A DNA stretch of 64,000 bases from Paramacrobiotus metropolitanus (lineage: Eukaryota; Tardigrada; Eutardigrada; Parachela; Macrobiotidae), in the NCBI RefSeq assembly GCF_019649055.1, contig NW_026570468.1, positions 1 through 64,000 on the forward strand, written 5' to 3'. A model generated the notes under the pieces. That model was given only the letters and a program-made list of their open reading frames with translations, searched no databases and was not told the DNA's origin. Below are positions 22,999 to 34,946 of the stretch, in pieces. Numbering within the stretch: position 1 is the first letter of the stretch; each line of letters opens with the position of its first letter. A program made the position numbers and the translations under genes.

Positions 22999-25206
22999 AC
23001 TTTTGTGAATGACAGCTTCCCCTGTGATTATGACTCTTTATGAGCAGTACCGAAGAAAACTTGTGTATTTACCGTGTACAGAAATGAATGAACAATAAGG
23101 GCAACGTACGTGTAATCGAAGACTCTGCATTTAATTTGGCATTACAACATACCTATATCTATACTTGTGGAGATACAGTACTCCAGTTATTCTATCTTTC
23201 TAAAAAACCGATTCCAGTCACTTTTTTGTTGCAGTAATGCATTTAATTTAGCAAAGAATTACTGTACTTGTTAATGCACCGAAAACACTGTTATACTGCC
23301 TTTCCATCATTCTGAAGACTCGTTCAATTTGTTTCCAAGGAAAAGCAAACTTCTCTACAGTTACCAGGTGGATACATGTACTACGTAGTACAATCAAATG
23401 TTTCGATTTACTAAATGCAGACAGCGCAGAGTTACTAACAAGCGCTGCTTGAAGTTTGAAAGTAGCGCTGGTGATTTATGTGGGATGCATCTGTTTGATG
23501 CACACTGTTTTTCAGTTTATTAATTGAGTACATTTTTAAGCCGCGGACACTTGACGAATAACTGCATACGCACTGTAGCTGGCTAGCAATTACTGAGTAT
23601 TTATTGGTGTAGCATTACTCCTGTGAACAACGGAAGTGCAGTTTTTGGAAAAGCCAGACTGCTGCATTATTCTTGATTTACCAGCGATGAGAATGACTTT
23701 GCACGATTTTCCCTGGTTCCTGAAACTGAGAAGGGTGTTTATCGGGATTCCACCAGAATACCAGATAGCATGTGATGCTCTGCCAGAATTCCCGGCGGCT
23801 GACGGGAACGTGTGACCGGCGATCCGGATATCCGGAAAGGTCATTCTAAGCATCGAATGATATGACATTGTGGTAAATACTTTTACGTGCACACTGAGAC
23901 GTTAAGGAAAAGCAGGCACAGGTGATCTCAGCCAGATGTCAAAACATGTTGGCAAAAGAAGACGTACAAATTCCCGAAACCATAAAAATTTCATGTCCAG
24001 TTAGATTATTGTGTAATTCATGTGGCGTACGGGTGCTGTGCGTTCTCCAGCACCGGCACGACATGGATCAGTCGGTGCACGGAGAGGAATAACCGGCAAG
24101 CCCGGCCCTCACTAAAGTAAGGTGCACAGCCGGCGCTTTGCAGTTTGCTGATCTCCAGCTGAGAATTTCTACGCGTTCCTATATCGCACTCTCTCTCTCT
24201 CTCTCTTTTCTCTTCGAGCATCCCAAAATCACGGCGGAGCAAAACATTAACAGAGCATTAAGTGGGTGCATATTCGAAACAAAGCAATCAAATGATTAGT
24301 AGCACACTTTAAGCACGTAATGTTTTTAATTGAACCGTTATAAATTTTTATAGAAAACGTAATTACCGATCTGTGACCTGCACATGCATGACAGCATAAC
24401 GCCAGGTAAATCTGTAAGCTGGACCCGCTAATTGCTCAGCGAATGCACAGAGAGAGACGCGGTAGTTCTTTTCCAGTTTGAAGTAAGGAACCCCTTTTTA
24501 ATGTTCTTTATGCTGACGTCGTGACAGTTTGATTTATTGCCTGTCTGTACAATAGCCGCAATCCTTTCCTCATTCGTCAGTGCGATGTTTAATTTGTGCC
24601 CGGTAATTTCTGTTTCCGGTGCTGTCTGACAATTTTTTTCTGAATGAACGGGTAGGAAATTTCCCTGGTTCTTTGTTCCGGTGCCATGCATATGTTTCCC
24701 TGCATTATCTCACTTAGGTTATCATCTTGTAATCATAAGCCGTAAATTTTTCGACATCAGTAAAGCAGCAAGCCTGATTTCCGGTCTTCTTATCAACCCT
24801 TGTTGTGGACGGAGAACGCAACCCGGATTCAGCGTAATTTGGGGATAAACACAGGAAGAAACTGGCGTCCAGACGGCCTTGGTACGACCGGCAGGAAAAT
24901 TATTTACTGCCTCGGTACAGGAGAATGTCTGCCGGGGAATTGCTCCAAGATAATTTAATTGCGATCACGCCGTCAAATGATAAATTAATCAGACGGCATC
25001 GTATTGCAAAAACAAATTATCCCGATCCAGCGCCATATAATGTGGAACCCGGCATTCTACTTCACAGCTTTGAAAATCAGTGCCATGCGAATTCGACCGA
25101 TACTTCGCATAGCGCGGTTGTTGCACCCGCTTCATCGCTTTTCTAGCGTTTCCAAGGGAGATCCTTAACTTGTGCTTTATCAGCCACATAGCGAATACTA
25201 CACATC
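22999..25206. other. Intergenic, no convincing gene
   Basis: Contains a (CT)n microsatellite at about 24189-24206. Minus-strand frames of 74-100 codons show no domain or splice support. Confidence 0.4.
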
Positions 25207-26181
25207 ATGGAAATATTTAACAATACATCCGTTTATCATAATACCACGGTGACCTTTTTCATTCCGCGAACTGGCTGGAACCCTCTACTGATTCTTCAGT
25301 TATCCATAGCTGTTATATCCGTTATCTTAAACGCCATGATGCTCGTCCTGCAGTTTCTCCCGCAAACCCACGTGACCTCTTTCACCATCTACCTGATTGT
25401 CATAGCCACCGGGAATATCGTCATCATGGTGGTCATGCGACCCATCGGTGTGATGAACTCCTTTACCGGCATCTGGCCAGGCGGACGGCCACTGTGTGCG
25501 GCATACACTTACGCTCAGTTTGTCGTTAGTATGATCCCCGTACTCCTGCATGTCCTCATCGCCGTTAACCGTTTATGGGCGGTCACCTACCCCGTCCATT
25601 ATCGCGTGCGTCATAATAAAAAAGTGGCTTTATTGTTATGCCTGGGCGTAATGGTCTACGTCCACATGGTGCACTTTCCGATTTTCTTGCTGGAATTCTA
25701 TTACTTCGGTCCAGCAGGAAAGCAGACAGGCTGCCAGCCGGGGGAGGGCGGGATCATACAGTGGCGTCGCGCCGATTTTATTATCCATCGGATCGTGCCG
25801 CTTTTTACCATACTTACTATTTACATCTACGTCATTATTAAGCGCTGGTTAAACCGACGCATTATTGCACACCAACCGGAAACGCATCCCAGTGCAGATG
25901 CTGATACGCCGAACGCTGATACCGCGGGGAGAAAATCTATAAGCCGCTTGAATCGCCGACAGCAAGATGGCATGGGTATACGACGCCGGACAGTGAAGCC
26001 GTTTATCGTTTTGGCCCTGACGTCCATCAACGTTATTGTCTGCTGGGTCCCGGCAGATACCGACTGGGCGCTACTATATTTGAATATGCGACCGCCGGCC
26101 TGGGCGCACACCTTAACGGGGACTTTGTACTCGTTGCAGATGGTGTTCGACCCGTTGATGTGGCTGTTCAGCGTACGATAA
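25207..26181 (+). CDS. Orphan rhodopsin-like receptor 1 (NRLW type)
   Basis: Intronless, 324 aa, seven hydrophobic segments. The extracellular N-terminus carries sequons (NNTS, HNTT). TM1 ends in LNAMMLVLQFLPQT, followed by SFTIYLIVIATGN in TM2, and extracellular loop 1 has the signature WPGGRPLC. TM3 ends in NRLWAVTYPVHYR, where most class A receptors have DRY. The second extracellular loop has GCQPGEGG, whose Cys probably pairs with that of loop 1. The third intracellular loop is basic. TM6 has CWVPAD, and TM7 has DPLMW where NPxxY is usual. The protein stops two residues after TM7, so there is no helix 8 or tail. NR in place of DR, no introns and clustering recall nematode chemoreceptor families; ligand unknown. 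Confidence 0.85.
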   Translation: MEIFNNTSVYHNTTVTFFIPRTGWNPLLILQLSIAVISVILNAMMLVLQFLPQTHVTSFTIYLIVIATGNIVIMVVMRPIGVMNSFTGIWPGGRPLCAAYTYAQFVVSMIPVLLHVLIAVNRLWAVTYPVHYRVRHNKKVALLLCLGVMVYVHMVHFPIFLLEFYYFGPAGKQTGCQPGEGGIIQWRRADFIIHRIVPLFTILTIYIYVIIKRWLNRRIIAHQPETHPSADADTPNADTAGRKSISRLNRRQQDGMGIRRRTVKPFIVLALTSINVIVCWVPADTDWALLYLNMRPPAWAHTLTGTLYSLQMVFDPLMWLFSVR

Positions 26182-26797
26182 CACCTGCTCATCAATAGCT
26201 ACCCTAGCGTTAATTTCTTGTTTCGTTGTGCCGAAAAAATAACTGCATCACATCTCTACCGCTGCATCTGCTCTGCTCTGGCATATCTGCTTTAGACTAA
26301 ATAATTCAGTTTTTGGTACGGGCCTACAATAATCTGATTAATTGCTTCAGCTCCGTCTTTTACCCGTAGTTATTTCTACGGTTACTCGCTCTTGGTAGTT
26401 ATTACAAATGTAAAATGTTTACGTCAAATAAGTACATGGCACCCGATGAAGAACAAGCAAAGGGCTTACAGAGTTGGCGTAATGCGTCAATCTTTTTCAA
26501 AAGCTTCTAGGGTAGTCTAGATTGAGCATTAATTTCACTCACAAATTTCTTTTGCCGATCGGGGACTCCGTATAACAGCCAGCGCTGCGCTTCGACGATC
26601 TCAAGAATGATCACATCAAAAATGCATGTACTCCTTAAACACATAAACACGAAAAGTGATTTGTATTAACCTTGATTAGATCGTGGACAGCGTCACAAAA
26701 TTACATCGAATAAATCAAACAGGAGTTATCAAAATTGTACATATACTCAAACCATTTAGGAAAGCAAGAAAATAAATAATTTATTAAACATGGCTGT
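26182..26797. other. Intergenic, no gene seen
   Basis: Converging 3' flanks of receptor 1 (plus) and the first SMP-30-like gene (minus). Confidence 0.4.
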
Positions 26798-28885
26798 TCA
26801 CCAGTTCGTGTTATCAATATCATGCAACGGTGCCGCTCGATTTTTAACTTGCACCGAATACAAAACCTTTTCCGCCAACATATACAGCGTCTTCCCTGCC
26901 CAGGCAATATTAGCCACTGGTCCGGGGGGAGGAATGGAAATAGTGCCGATAAACACTCCTCCCGGGGTGTATACGCGTACTCCATTGCTGACGGTCACGT
27001 AAATGTTGCCCTTCTCATCCACTTTGACCGTATCCGGCACGCCCACATCGGTCCCCGTGGAAATGGGATCCAGCTCGGTCAGAACGGGAACACCTTTGTT
27101 GCCTTTGGACATGGCGAATACGTGCACGACAATGGGCACGGTGGCATCTGTGGAGCCGTTTCCGATTTGGAATCCTATTTGTTCATAAAACTGTCAATCG
27201 CACCTGCTAATACGGCAACGTAACGTATTGTACATACATATGATTAACGATACTACAGTCGAGATGTAACTATTGTTTACGTTATTTACCTGAATTAGCG
27301 ACGTACAGCCGCGATCCGTCAAGGGAAGGGGAAAGTCCATTCGGCCGGTAGTTAGCCGGAAACTCCCAAATGCGTGTGACATTCAGAGTTCTTTTGTCGG
27401 CAAAATAAACAGAAGGCGGCAACGTGTTTTTCGGTCGGAAATTTTGATAGAAACCATAAGGCGGATCGGTGAAAAAGTAGCCATCGTACTGGTCACTTAA
27501 TACAACATCGTTGGGACTACTAAAATCCAGATTTGGCTGTAATGGCTGCAAAAGCAAAATGCAAAGTAAATTAATGATATTTTTTGGAAGCAATATTGCG
27601 AAAGTATTTCACTGACGATTTTTGTAGCCACTAGTGTTTCGATATTCAGCCTCATCAACGAGCCCGATGTCGTGTTATATCCTTGCGAACAGTAGACAAT
27701 CTCCTTCCGATTAATGCGTGCGCCTCCATTGGCCATCAGAATCGGGGGATTGGTTGTCACTGTGACCGGCACTGCGTTCGGCGTCGCCACATTCAATTTG
27801 GAAATGCGAATATGTTCTTCTCCATTGCTGTTAATAAAGCGGTTGGACGAGAAATACAACTCGTTGGTGGTCTCCACAAACACCGGTCCTTCGTGAAATA
27901 TCGCGTCGTTTGACTGGGATACTTGCCTAAATGTGTTCATGTCCACAATGTCCGATAAAGACACTGCCGGGTTTCCGGCATAGCTTTGTGGGGCCGCATA
28001 TGCGGACGGTAATGCATAAGTCGGTATAATTGCCGGGGCAGATGGATAGGAACCTACCAGAGGGACCGGTGATGGAGGTGACGGATACGGTATGGGTGGG
28101 CCCTGTGGTATCTGATAAGCTGGTAACTGAGAAAGTTGATATTGTGGATAGAGTGCCGGATTTTGGTACGGGATGGGTTGCGGAACAGCATAATGCACGT
28201 CGGGAGGGGCATGATTGTAAGGATAGTAACTGCTATTGACCGGAGCTTCATTATAAGGGTACCAGCGCCGTCTGGGTAACGGTGCATAAGGGCCGGGATA
28301 ATTCTGACTGGTACCTCGTCAAACAACAAATCTTGCATAATTAACATCTATCGATGCATTTCATGCGTAAGTTATAATGCTACTCGTATAAAGTATTATA
28401 AATTTTGTTACTTCCAGCTGGACAACAGTACACAAACCTCCACCGCTCTCCTTATGGGATTGTTGTTTAATTATCACCTGGTTCTTTTCAATAATTAACA
28501 GTATTCTTCAGAAAAAACGGTTATATTATGATATGCATGTTTTTTTGCAATGTCTAAATATACTGCCGATTTTTCATACAAATTTCTACATATTTACCGC
28601 TACGTAAATACGCACATCCTTTTATTTGCATTTATGTCTACCTTGAACGCGGACAATGTAAGATCCATTCATAGCCCGCTGTAGTAGTGGGTCATACGTC
28701 ACCGGCTTATAATCAGAGTTTGTTGGCACTGGAAAATAACTGGCACCGCCATCGCTGTTCCGGTTAAGATATCCGGCGTTATAATAACTTAACTGATGAT
28801 TCTCTGACAGGATAACACGTAAAACATAAGAAATAGCAATAAAACAATGCCAGTATAATTTCACAAACGTATAACGATTTCCCAT
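26798..28885 (-). CDS. Secreted SMP-30/gluconolactonase-like protein with Pro/Tyr-rich N-terminal extension, copy 1
   Basis: Four exons on the minus strand: 28642-28885, 27617-28314, 27290-27545 and 26798-27174; phases 1, 0 and 1 agree, total 524 aa. Exon 1 starts MGNRYTFVKLYWHCFIAISY, a signal peptide or anchor. Exon 2 begins with a Pro/Tyr-rich stretch (repeated PYPQYQL, PPIPYPSPPSP). The beta-propeller follows, with FHEGPVFV, YRPNGLSPS and GVPDTVKVDEKGNIYV, which supply the Glu, Asn and Asp metal ligands of the SMP-30 family; also GVRVYTPGG and KTLYMLAEKVLYS. Such enzymes hydrolyse lactones using a divalent metal; the substrate here is unknown. The extension is absent from copy 2. The exon 1 to 2 acceptor (GACGAG) was chosen for phase and is the weakest junction. 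Confidence 0.8.
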
Positions 28886-29160
28886 CCTGATATTGATGTA
28901 CTGGTACATTTACTGCGTATGGCTTGTAGCTGGATGATCAAAACCCGCAAAAATTAGCAAAATTTTCACTGGACGCAATTGAACGCCACATTAGTGCGAT
29001 GGCGTTGCGGTTCAAAAACCAGGTTCAAAACACAAGCGATCATTTACATTTCTGTACAAAAAAGAGGTACGAGCATGACCTTTGACACATTGCGGAGACC
29101 GATCGACTGTGAATCGTCAGTGCCACTATGGAATACGACTGATCTTTAATGCGATTACGC

Positions 29161-29380
29161 CTCCGGAATGATGCATTTACATACTGACACATGTTCGTAA
29201 TGCTGAATTAAACATTAGCATTAAGCCCAAATATTACTTACTCTGTATATTATATGTACTGTACTAGTGCCTCCGGAATGATGCATTTACATACTGACAC
29301 ATGTTCGTAATGCTGAATTAAACATTAGCATTAAGCCCAAATATTACTTACTCTGTATATTATATGTACAGTACTAGTAC
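29161..29380. repeat. 110-bp tandem duplication
   Basis: 29161-29270 and 29271-29380 are almost identical, both starting CTCCGGAATGATGCATTTAC; the differences lie in the last 20 bases. A recent duplication in non-coding sequence. Confidence 0.93.
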
Positions 29381-29703
29381 ATCAGCTGCAGCTATAATTA
29401 CATTATATTACACAAAAGATACTACACAAAAACTCATAAATCATTATGTTTATTAGTTAATATGATAATCATATTTGATTTGTTGATATTGTTTTCGTGA
29501 CGCTGTCCACTATACTCAAGCTTAATAAAGATTTATACTCGTATAATCATTTGTCTGTATCCAGTTATGAAGTAAAATTGTTGGACTGACGCTTGATACT
29601 TGATAGTTGCTGGGCACGGTTTTGCTCGACTTGATCGTTTCTTATATTCAGTGTTATTCGCTGCATAGTTACTGGAATGCTTATTACTTACGTATAACTG
29701 TAA

Positions 29704-29776
29704 AAGTAAACCCGCGCAGGCGTATTGTTTATAACATTACTTTTATTAGTGTAAACCCGCGCAGGCGTATTGTTAT
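29704..29776. repeat. 23-bp direct repeat, 47-bp period
   Basis: GTAAACCCGCGCAGGCGTAT followed by TGT occurs at about 29706 and again at about 29753. Confidence 0.85.
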
Positions 29777-30078
29777 GTGTAATGGCAGATGCATAATGGC
29801 AGATGGAGAGACTGTATAAGTTAACCACTAGCATAATCTGTAGTTTGTGTGAAAACATTTTTACGAGTCAGATACATGACCTGCATCCGTAATTTTGTAT
29901 GAGTACATGACACATTACAAGTTTCAGTTGACAAAAAAACAGGGTTGCGCTTATGTTGTGTGCATTTCTGAAATTATTATGAGTCTTTATTGAAGTTGCT
30001 TCTGTGAAGCAATCTGTTTAATTCTACTGTTCGTTGCTGTGTTGCTAAATGCAGTCATTGCCGCGCTTATCTCAAGAA

Positions 30079-31414
30079 TCAATGTATTACTTGAACGCCT
30101 GTGCACGAAATTGCCTGTGCACGAAATTTTAAAAATTTATAAATAATTTTGGAAAGGAAAACATTTATTGTATCACCAGTTTGTGTTATTAATATCATGC
30201 AACGGTGCCGCTCCGTTTTTTGCTTGCACCGAATACAAAACGTTTCCGCTAAGATGTACAATGTCTTCCCCGCCCAGGCAATATTGGCCACTGGTCCGGC
30301 GGACGGAATGAGGATGGTGTCGATATACACTCCTCCCGGGGTGTACACGCGGACTCCATTGCTGACGGTCACGTAAATGTTGCCCTTCTCGTCCACTTTG
30401 ACCGTATCCGGCACACCGACGCCGGTGCCCGTGGAAATGGGATCCATCTCGGTCAACACGGGAACACCCTTGCTGCCTTTGGACATGGCGAAGACGTGCA
30501 TGACAATGGGAACGCTCGGGTCCGTTGAACCGTTGCCGATTTGGAATCCTAGTCGTTGATAAAAATTGTCAATCCTACGTGCATGTGTGGCCCATTGAAC
30601 GGGGGCGCTTAAGAGAAATATTGACATGTATTGAAAAAGTCTTGTACCTGAGTTGGCGACATACAACCGAGATCCGTCGGCGGACGGCGAAAGCCCATTT
30701 GGCCGGTAGTTCGAGGGAAAAAACCAAATGCGTGTGACATTCAAACTTCGTCTGTCGGCGAAATAAACAGCAGGCGGCATGGTGTTCTCGGGACGGAAGT
30801 TTTGATAGTATCCATATGGTGGATCGGTGAAAAAGTAGCCATCGTACTGGTCGCTTAAAACAACATCGTTTGGACTGCTAAAATCTGGGTTTGGATCTGC
30901 GGTCCCGAAAGGCCGCACAATTTGCAAAGGCTGCAAAGGGAGCAAAAAGGTAAGTTAAATCCTACCTACCCATGAACAGCATGTCACTTACGATTTTTGT
31001 AGCCACGAGTGTTTCGATATTCAGCCTCATCAATGATCCCGGCGTCGAGTTATACCCTTGCGAACAATAGACAATTTCCTTCAGATTAATGCGTGCACCT
31101 CCATTAGCCATCAGAATCGGGGGATTGGTTGTCACTGTGACCGGCGTGGCATTGGGCGTGGTCACATTCAGTTTGGAAATGCGGATGTTCTGTCCACCGC
31201 TGCTGTCGGTAAAACGGTTGGACGAGAAGTAGAGCTCATTGGTCGTCTCCACAAACACCGGTCCTTCGTGGAATATCGCCTCGGTTGACTGTGATACTTG
31301 CTTAAATGTACTCATATCTACAATGTCCGATAAGGACATTGCCGTGTTTCCGGCATAGTTTTGCGCGACAGACAGGCTGACGTGCACCAGAAAGGTAAAT
31401 ATTTTCCAGAACAT
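30079..31414 (-). CDS. Secreted SMP-30/gluconolactonase-like protein, copy 2, altered C-terminus
   Basis: Three exons on the minus strand: 30992-31414, 30648-30930 and 30079-30548, phases 0 and 1. The start MFWKIFTFLVHVSLSVAQ is a clean signal peptide directly before the propeller, so this copy lacks the Pro/Tyr extension of copy 1. Metal-ligand motifs are conserved: FHEGPVFV, YRPNGLSPS, GVPDTVKVDEKGN. The third exon starts FQIGNGSTDPSVP, as in copy 1. Near 30240 one base is missing compared with copy 1 (after LYILAE). The last 30 residues of the family (..VLYSVQ..) therefore lie in another frame, and this copy ends with an unrelated tail of about 50 residues. The propeller is nearly complete at that point, so the protein may still fold; it may also be an early pseudogene or a sequence error. 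Confidence 0.75.
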
Positions 31415-33971
31415 TGTCGCTGTTGGAAGGAGCAGGAAAGATGTATCGTCGAGGCTTTGCTTGAATATGTACAACGTCTAGTTTTTGTGCATGACGGTAT
31501 CAATATCAACGTCTAGTTAATGATATACTGGGTATATAAACAGGTTTTCAAGCTAACTTTGCAGAAGCTGATATTGCTGAAATATAATGCCGATCCTTGT
31601 TCAAAGCGTATTATTGAATGAACAAGATGCGGTGTCGGTGTACGCGAAAGGTTTTTGTCTGTAGAGTGCCATTTAAGCGATGGTCTGTTTCCACAAGCGG
31701 TGATTTATTTTCTTATTGTGGCATAAACGCCGATTTGATAACTCTATTTGTACTTGCACAACAGATTGCTACAACCGCATTATGCCATCATTGGGTTTGT
31801 AATAATTTGTTTGGTGTCGTAAAAGCACTTTAAGGTACGAGTACATTATGCAGCCACCCAGTTTTTAAAACCCCCCGGTCAGACGCTGCTTCGGAAAACC
31901 GTTACAACAGTACGATTTGCCGAGAATCCAGTTGCTATCATGCTCTATTATCCGCTCTAACTGAAATACCCAGACCAAGTACGGTATTTACGTACCCAGA
32001 CCGAGTAAGTACGAATGAAGATGTACGAGTATTTTGTCCCCTTTCAATCGATTTTCACAAAACATGATAAAACGAGAAAATCATTATTCACGAATTGCCA
32101 TTTTAACCACCAAAACACGTGTTTACTCTCTTCTATGCCTTCGATACTGCCAAGAACAGACACTACAATCATTTCCTCTTTGAATTTCAGCACTTGATAT
32201 AAAACCATCTAAATACCGATCTACAGTACAAGGGAATACGTACACAATAATAACATACGGGTAGACTTAAATTTTATTAAATTCACAGAATAAAAAGCAG
32301 CTTAATAAATCTATCACCTGAAACGTTCAGGTAAATGCACTACATGTCTCTAATATGAAACATACGCAAAAGAAACCGGGAGTGGAATAATAAACAGGCC
32401 CATAACATAAATCACCTGATCTGTGTCCGACCTAACCTATCTTCAACTACCAAACGACATGCGGGCAATTGATCATCAGCTTTTAAATAGAATTAGCTAA
32501 GCTAATTCCGGTTAACGCAGCGGAGGCGATCGCAAGGCTGGACGACTTGGTTGACCAGTGTTCAGCCAAGAAAACCCATTAGGGTGTGTCTTGGGATGCA
32601 TATCCCGATGCTGTATAAGCAATGCAGTTTCGGTTGTGGATGTTTCATGTGTAGTGACTGTGCATTTCTGTTAGTGCATTTTCAGTTCATGTTGTGTTGG
32701 AGTAAAGGTTGTTCTCGTGTAACAAGTTGTTCTTCCCTCCCGCCCACCCTCTTTGGAGAGGAGAGGGGGGGGTGTTTTAGCAAGGACGGCGGGGCCGGTT
32801 GCGCCGGTGTCCCGTGTTCCGGTGCTAGTGTCTTCACCCAATGCCCAAATAAAATTGAATCGTTACGCGCTGCTGTTGTTCCTACCGTAGACTGCGTTAA
32901 GAGCCCATTATTCACTATTGCAGTACTCCTATATATTGCTCTTACACGCCACGCGAGAACACCAAGGTCGGCTCGGAATTTACTTCCTTTGGGCAGTTAT
33001 GCCGAACATGGCCGGAACCGGCCCCAAGCCATCACAAACACAAAAAAACGAAGAAAAAAATTTTACGCAGCAAGTGACACATATTAGCGTTTAACATTTC
33101 CAAATTTATACCAATTCAAACACTCATACATAACTGTAACAGAGAGACCACTAGAAAGGGGTGTGCCGTGTGTGCAAGCAATACCCGGATTCCTGCGTCC
33201 CTCTGCATCCAATCCGTACAAGACTGCCGATTTTGCTGCTTGCCAGAAGACGTTTCTGTTTTTATGGTTTTTGCGTGACAAACAATCAAACACTAGATAA
33301 ATCATAAATATCGAGAAACTTGACAGTAACGGTTTGTGTACTTCGAAATCACGAGAGCAGTGTCACGTTTTTAATGCGAAAAACGAATAGAGATCGAGTA
33401 TTCTCTTGAAAATCAACATATTGTTTGCCATCCAGCAGGTGGTTTGTACTCTGAAAAACAATACTCCGATTACATTTTTAATCTCCGCTTTGACACTGAC
33501 CTTACTGACTTGTCGAGCAAGTTCGTAAGGGGCACATGCCAGTATGACGAAGTCAGACGGATGTTTACAAACTGATTGAATTATTAGACAAATTTCAAAG
33601 GGAGACTGCACCCACAGTATGACATAGTTTAGCAGTGGTCGAGAAATTTAGTTACAGACGTAGTCTTGTGACGGAGCACGTCTACAGTAAAATGACCTTT
33701 GTAAAAGACAGAAGAGAACGGACCCTCGAATCGAATCTTTCACTTTGCAATATGACACCCAAAATAATATTTTGACAGCACATGTTACAGCTACTAACTG
33801 CAATCATAGAATGACTGCATAGGTTCCGTAACATTAGGTCGAAGAACGTTCGTATTTCCAAATTCCACGGTTTTCCGGCACAAAAGTTTTAAAGCTCCTC
33901 AAGCCGGAGCTTTTGTTTAGATTCATTTTATTAGCACGCGTACAACTCGGCAGTTTTCTATTACGTCATAT
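31415..33971. other. Intergenic, no convincing gene
   Basis: A 178-codon plus-strand frame at 32551-33087 is Cys/Gly-rich at first and then basic, with no domain I recognise. The GC-rich patch at 32740-32830 could be an exon, but no splice partner was found. Confidence 0.35.
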
Positions 33972-34946
33972 ATGGCTTTTTTTAACAACACCACGGCTCA
34001 GAACGCCAGCCAGCCGGCCGCTGCACAACTGGGCTGGACACCGTTACTGCTGGCATCCACAACCATCTCCTGTGCGTCCTTCACCTGCAACGCCATCATG
34101 CTGCTTCTCCAGTTCCTACCGCAGACACTGGTCACATCTTTCACCATCTACCTCATCGCCATCTCCATCGGGAATATTGTATGGCTGGTCGGCGTGCGGC
34201 CGCTCGCTGTTTACAGCTCGATTACGGGCGTATGGCCTGGAGGTCACGGCGTGTGTGCAACGTACACGTATTTCCAGTTCGTTATCAGTCAAATACCCGT
34301 ACTCATCCATGTCCTCATCTCTCTCAACCGTCTCTGGGCAGTCAGCTATCCCGCATCGTACCGGCAGATCCATCATAAAAAGATGGCAGTTCTACTTTGT
34401 CTAGCAACTGTGGCATACGTCCACGTCGTGCATTTTACCATGTTTTTACTTGAGTTCTTTCACTACAGTCCAGCTGTTAAACCGAGTGGTTGCCAGCCGG
34501 GTGCCGGAGGGATACTCAACTGGCGACGGGTCGACATCATCATCCATCGCATCATTCCTCTTTTTCTGGTTTTGGGTATCTATATCCATATAATCTTTAA
34601 ACGCTGGATGAAGAAACACGAGCAACAGGCTGTAAATCCAGCGTCCAGCCAAAATGCTACAGCTAGTACCAAAGCTGCGGGAGAAGCCGGTGGTCTAGAA
34701 AGGTTAGCAGGGATCATGCAAGCAGGACGACGTCGTTCGCTAATCAAGCGGCGTCAAGTGAAGCCCTTCATTATCCTGACTGCTACGTCAATAACGGTTT
34801 TCATTTGCTGGGTCCCGTCGGATGTTTACTGGGCACTGATTTATCTGAACTTTCGACTGCCCTATTGGGTATTTAATATAACATCGACGTTGTACTCTCT
34901 GCAAATGTTTTTTGACCCCATAATGTGGCTGATCAGTCTACGATAA
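33972..34946 (+). CDS. Orphan rhodopsin-like receptor 2 (NRLW type)
   Basis: Intronless, 324 aa, clearly paralogous to receptor 1 along its full length. Sequons NNTT and QNAS at the N-terminus; SFTIYLIAISIGN in TM2; WPGGHGVC in loop 1; NRLWAVSYPASYR at the end of TM3; GCQPGAGG in the second extracellular loop. A longer third intracellular loop includes AGRRRSLIKRRQVKPF; CWVPSD in TM6; DPIMW in TM7; ends ISLR. The lower G+C at wobble positions in the last third does not suggest loss of function: the frame is open and all family motifs remain. Ligand and coupling unknown. Confidence 0.85.
   Translation: MAFFNNTTAQNASQPAAAQLGWTPLLLASTTISCASFTCNAIMLLLQFLPQTLVTSFTIYLIAISIGNIVWLVGVRPLAVYSSITGVWPGGHGVCATYTYFQFVISQIPVLIHVLISLNRLWAVSYPASYRQIHHKKMAVLLCLATVAYVHVVHFTMFLLEFFHYSPAVKPSGCQPGAGGILNWRRVDIIIHRIIPLFLVLGIYIHIIFKRWMKKHEQQAVNPASSQNATASTKAAGEAGGLERLAGIMQAGRRRSLIKRRQVKPFIILTATSITVFICWVPSDVYWALIYLNFRLPYWVFNITSTLYSLQMFFDPIMWLISLR

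Larger units (their letters stand above)
28886..30078. other. Intergenic with tandem duplications
   Basis: Holds the two-copy 110-bp repeat and a 23-bp direct repeat. A plus-strand frame at 29607-29819 overlaps the latter and has no domain. Confidence 0.4.

Noticed and set aside
32551-33087. 178-codon plus-strand frame as a gene
   Set aside because: Changes composition midway (Cys/Gly-rich, then basic), has no domain, signal peptide or splice partner, and the sequence around it is non-coding in character.
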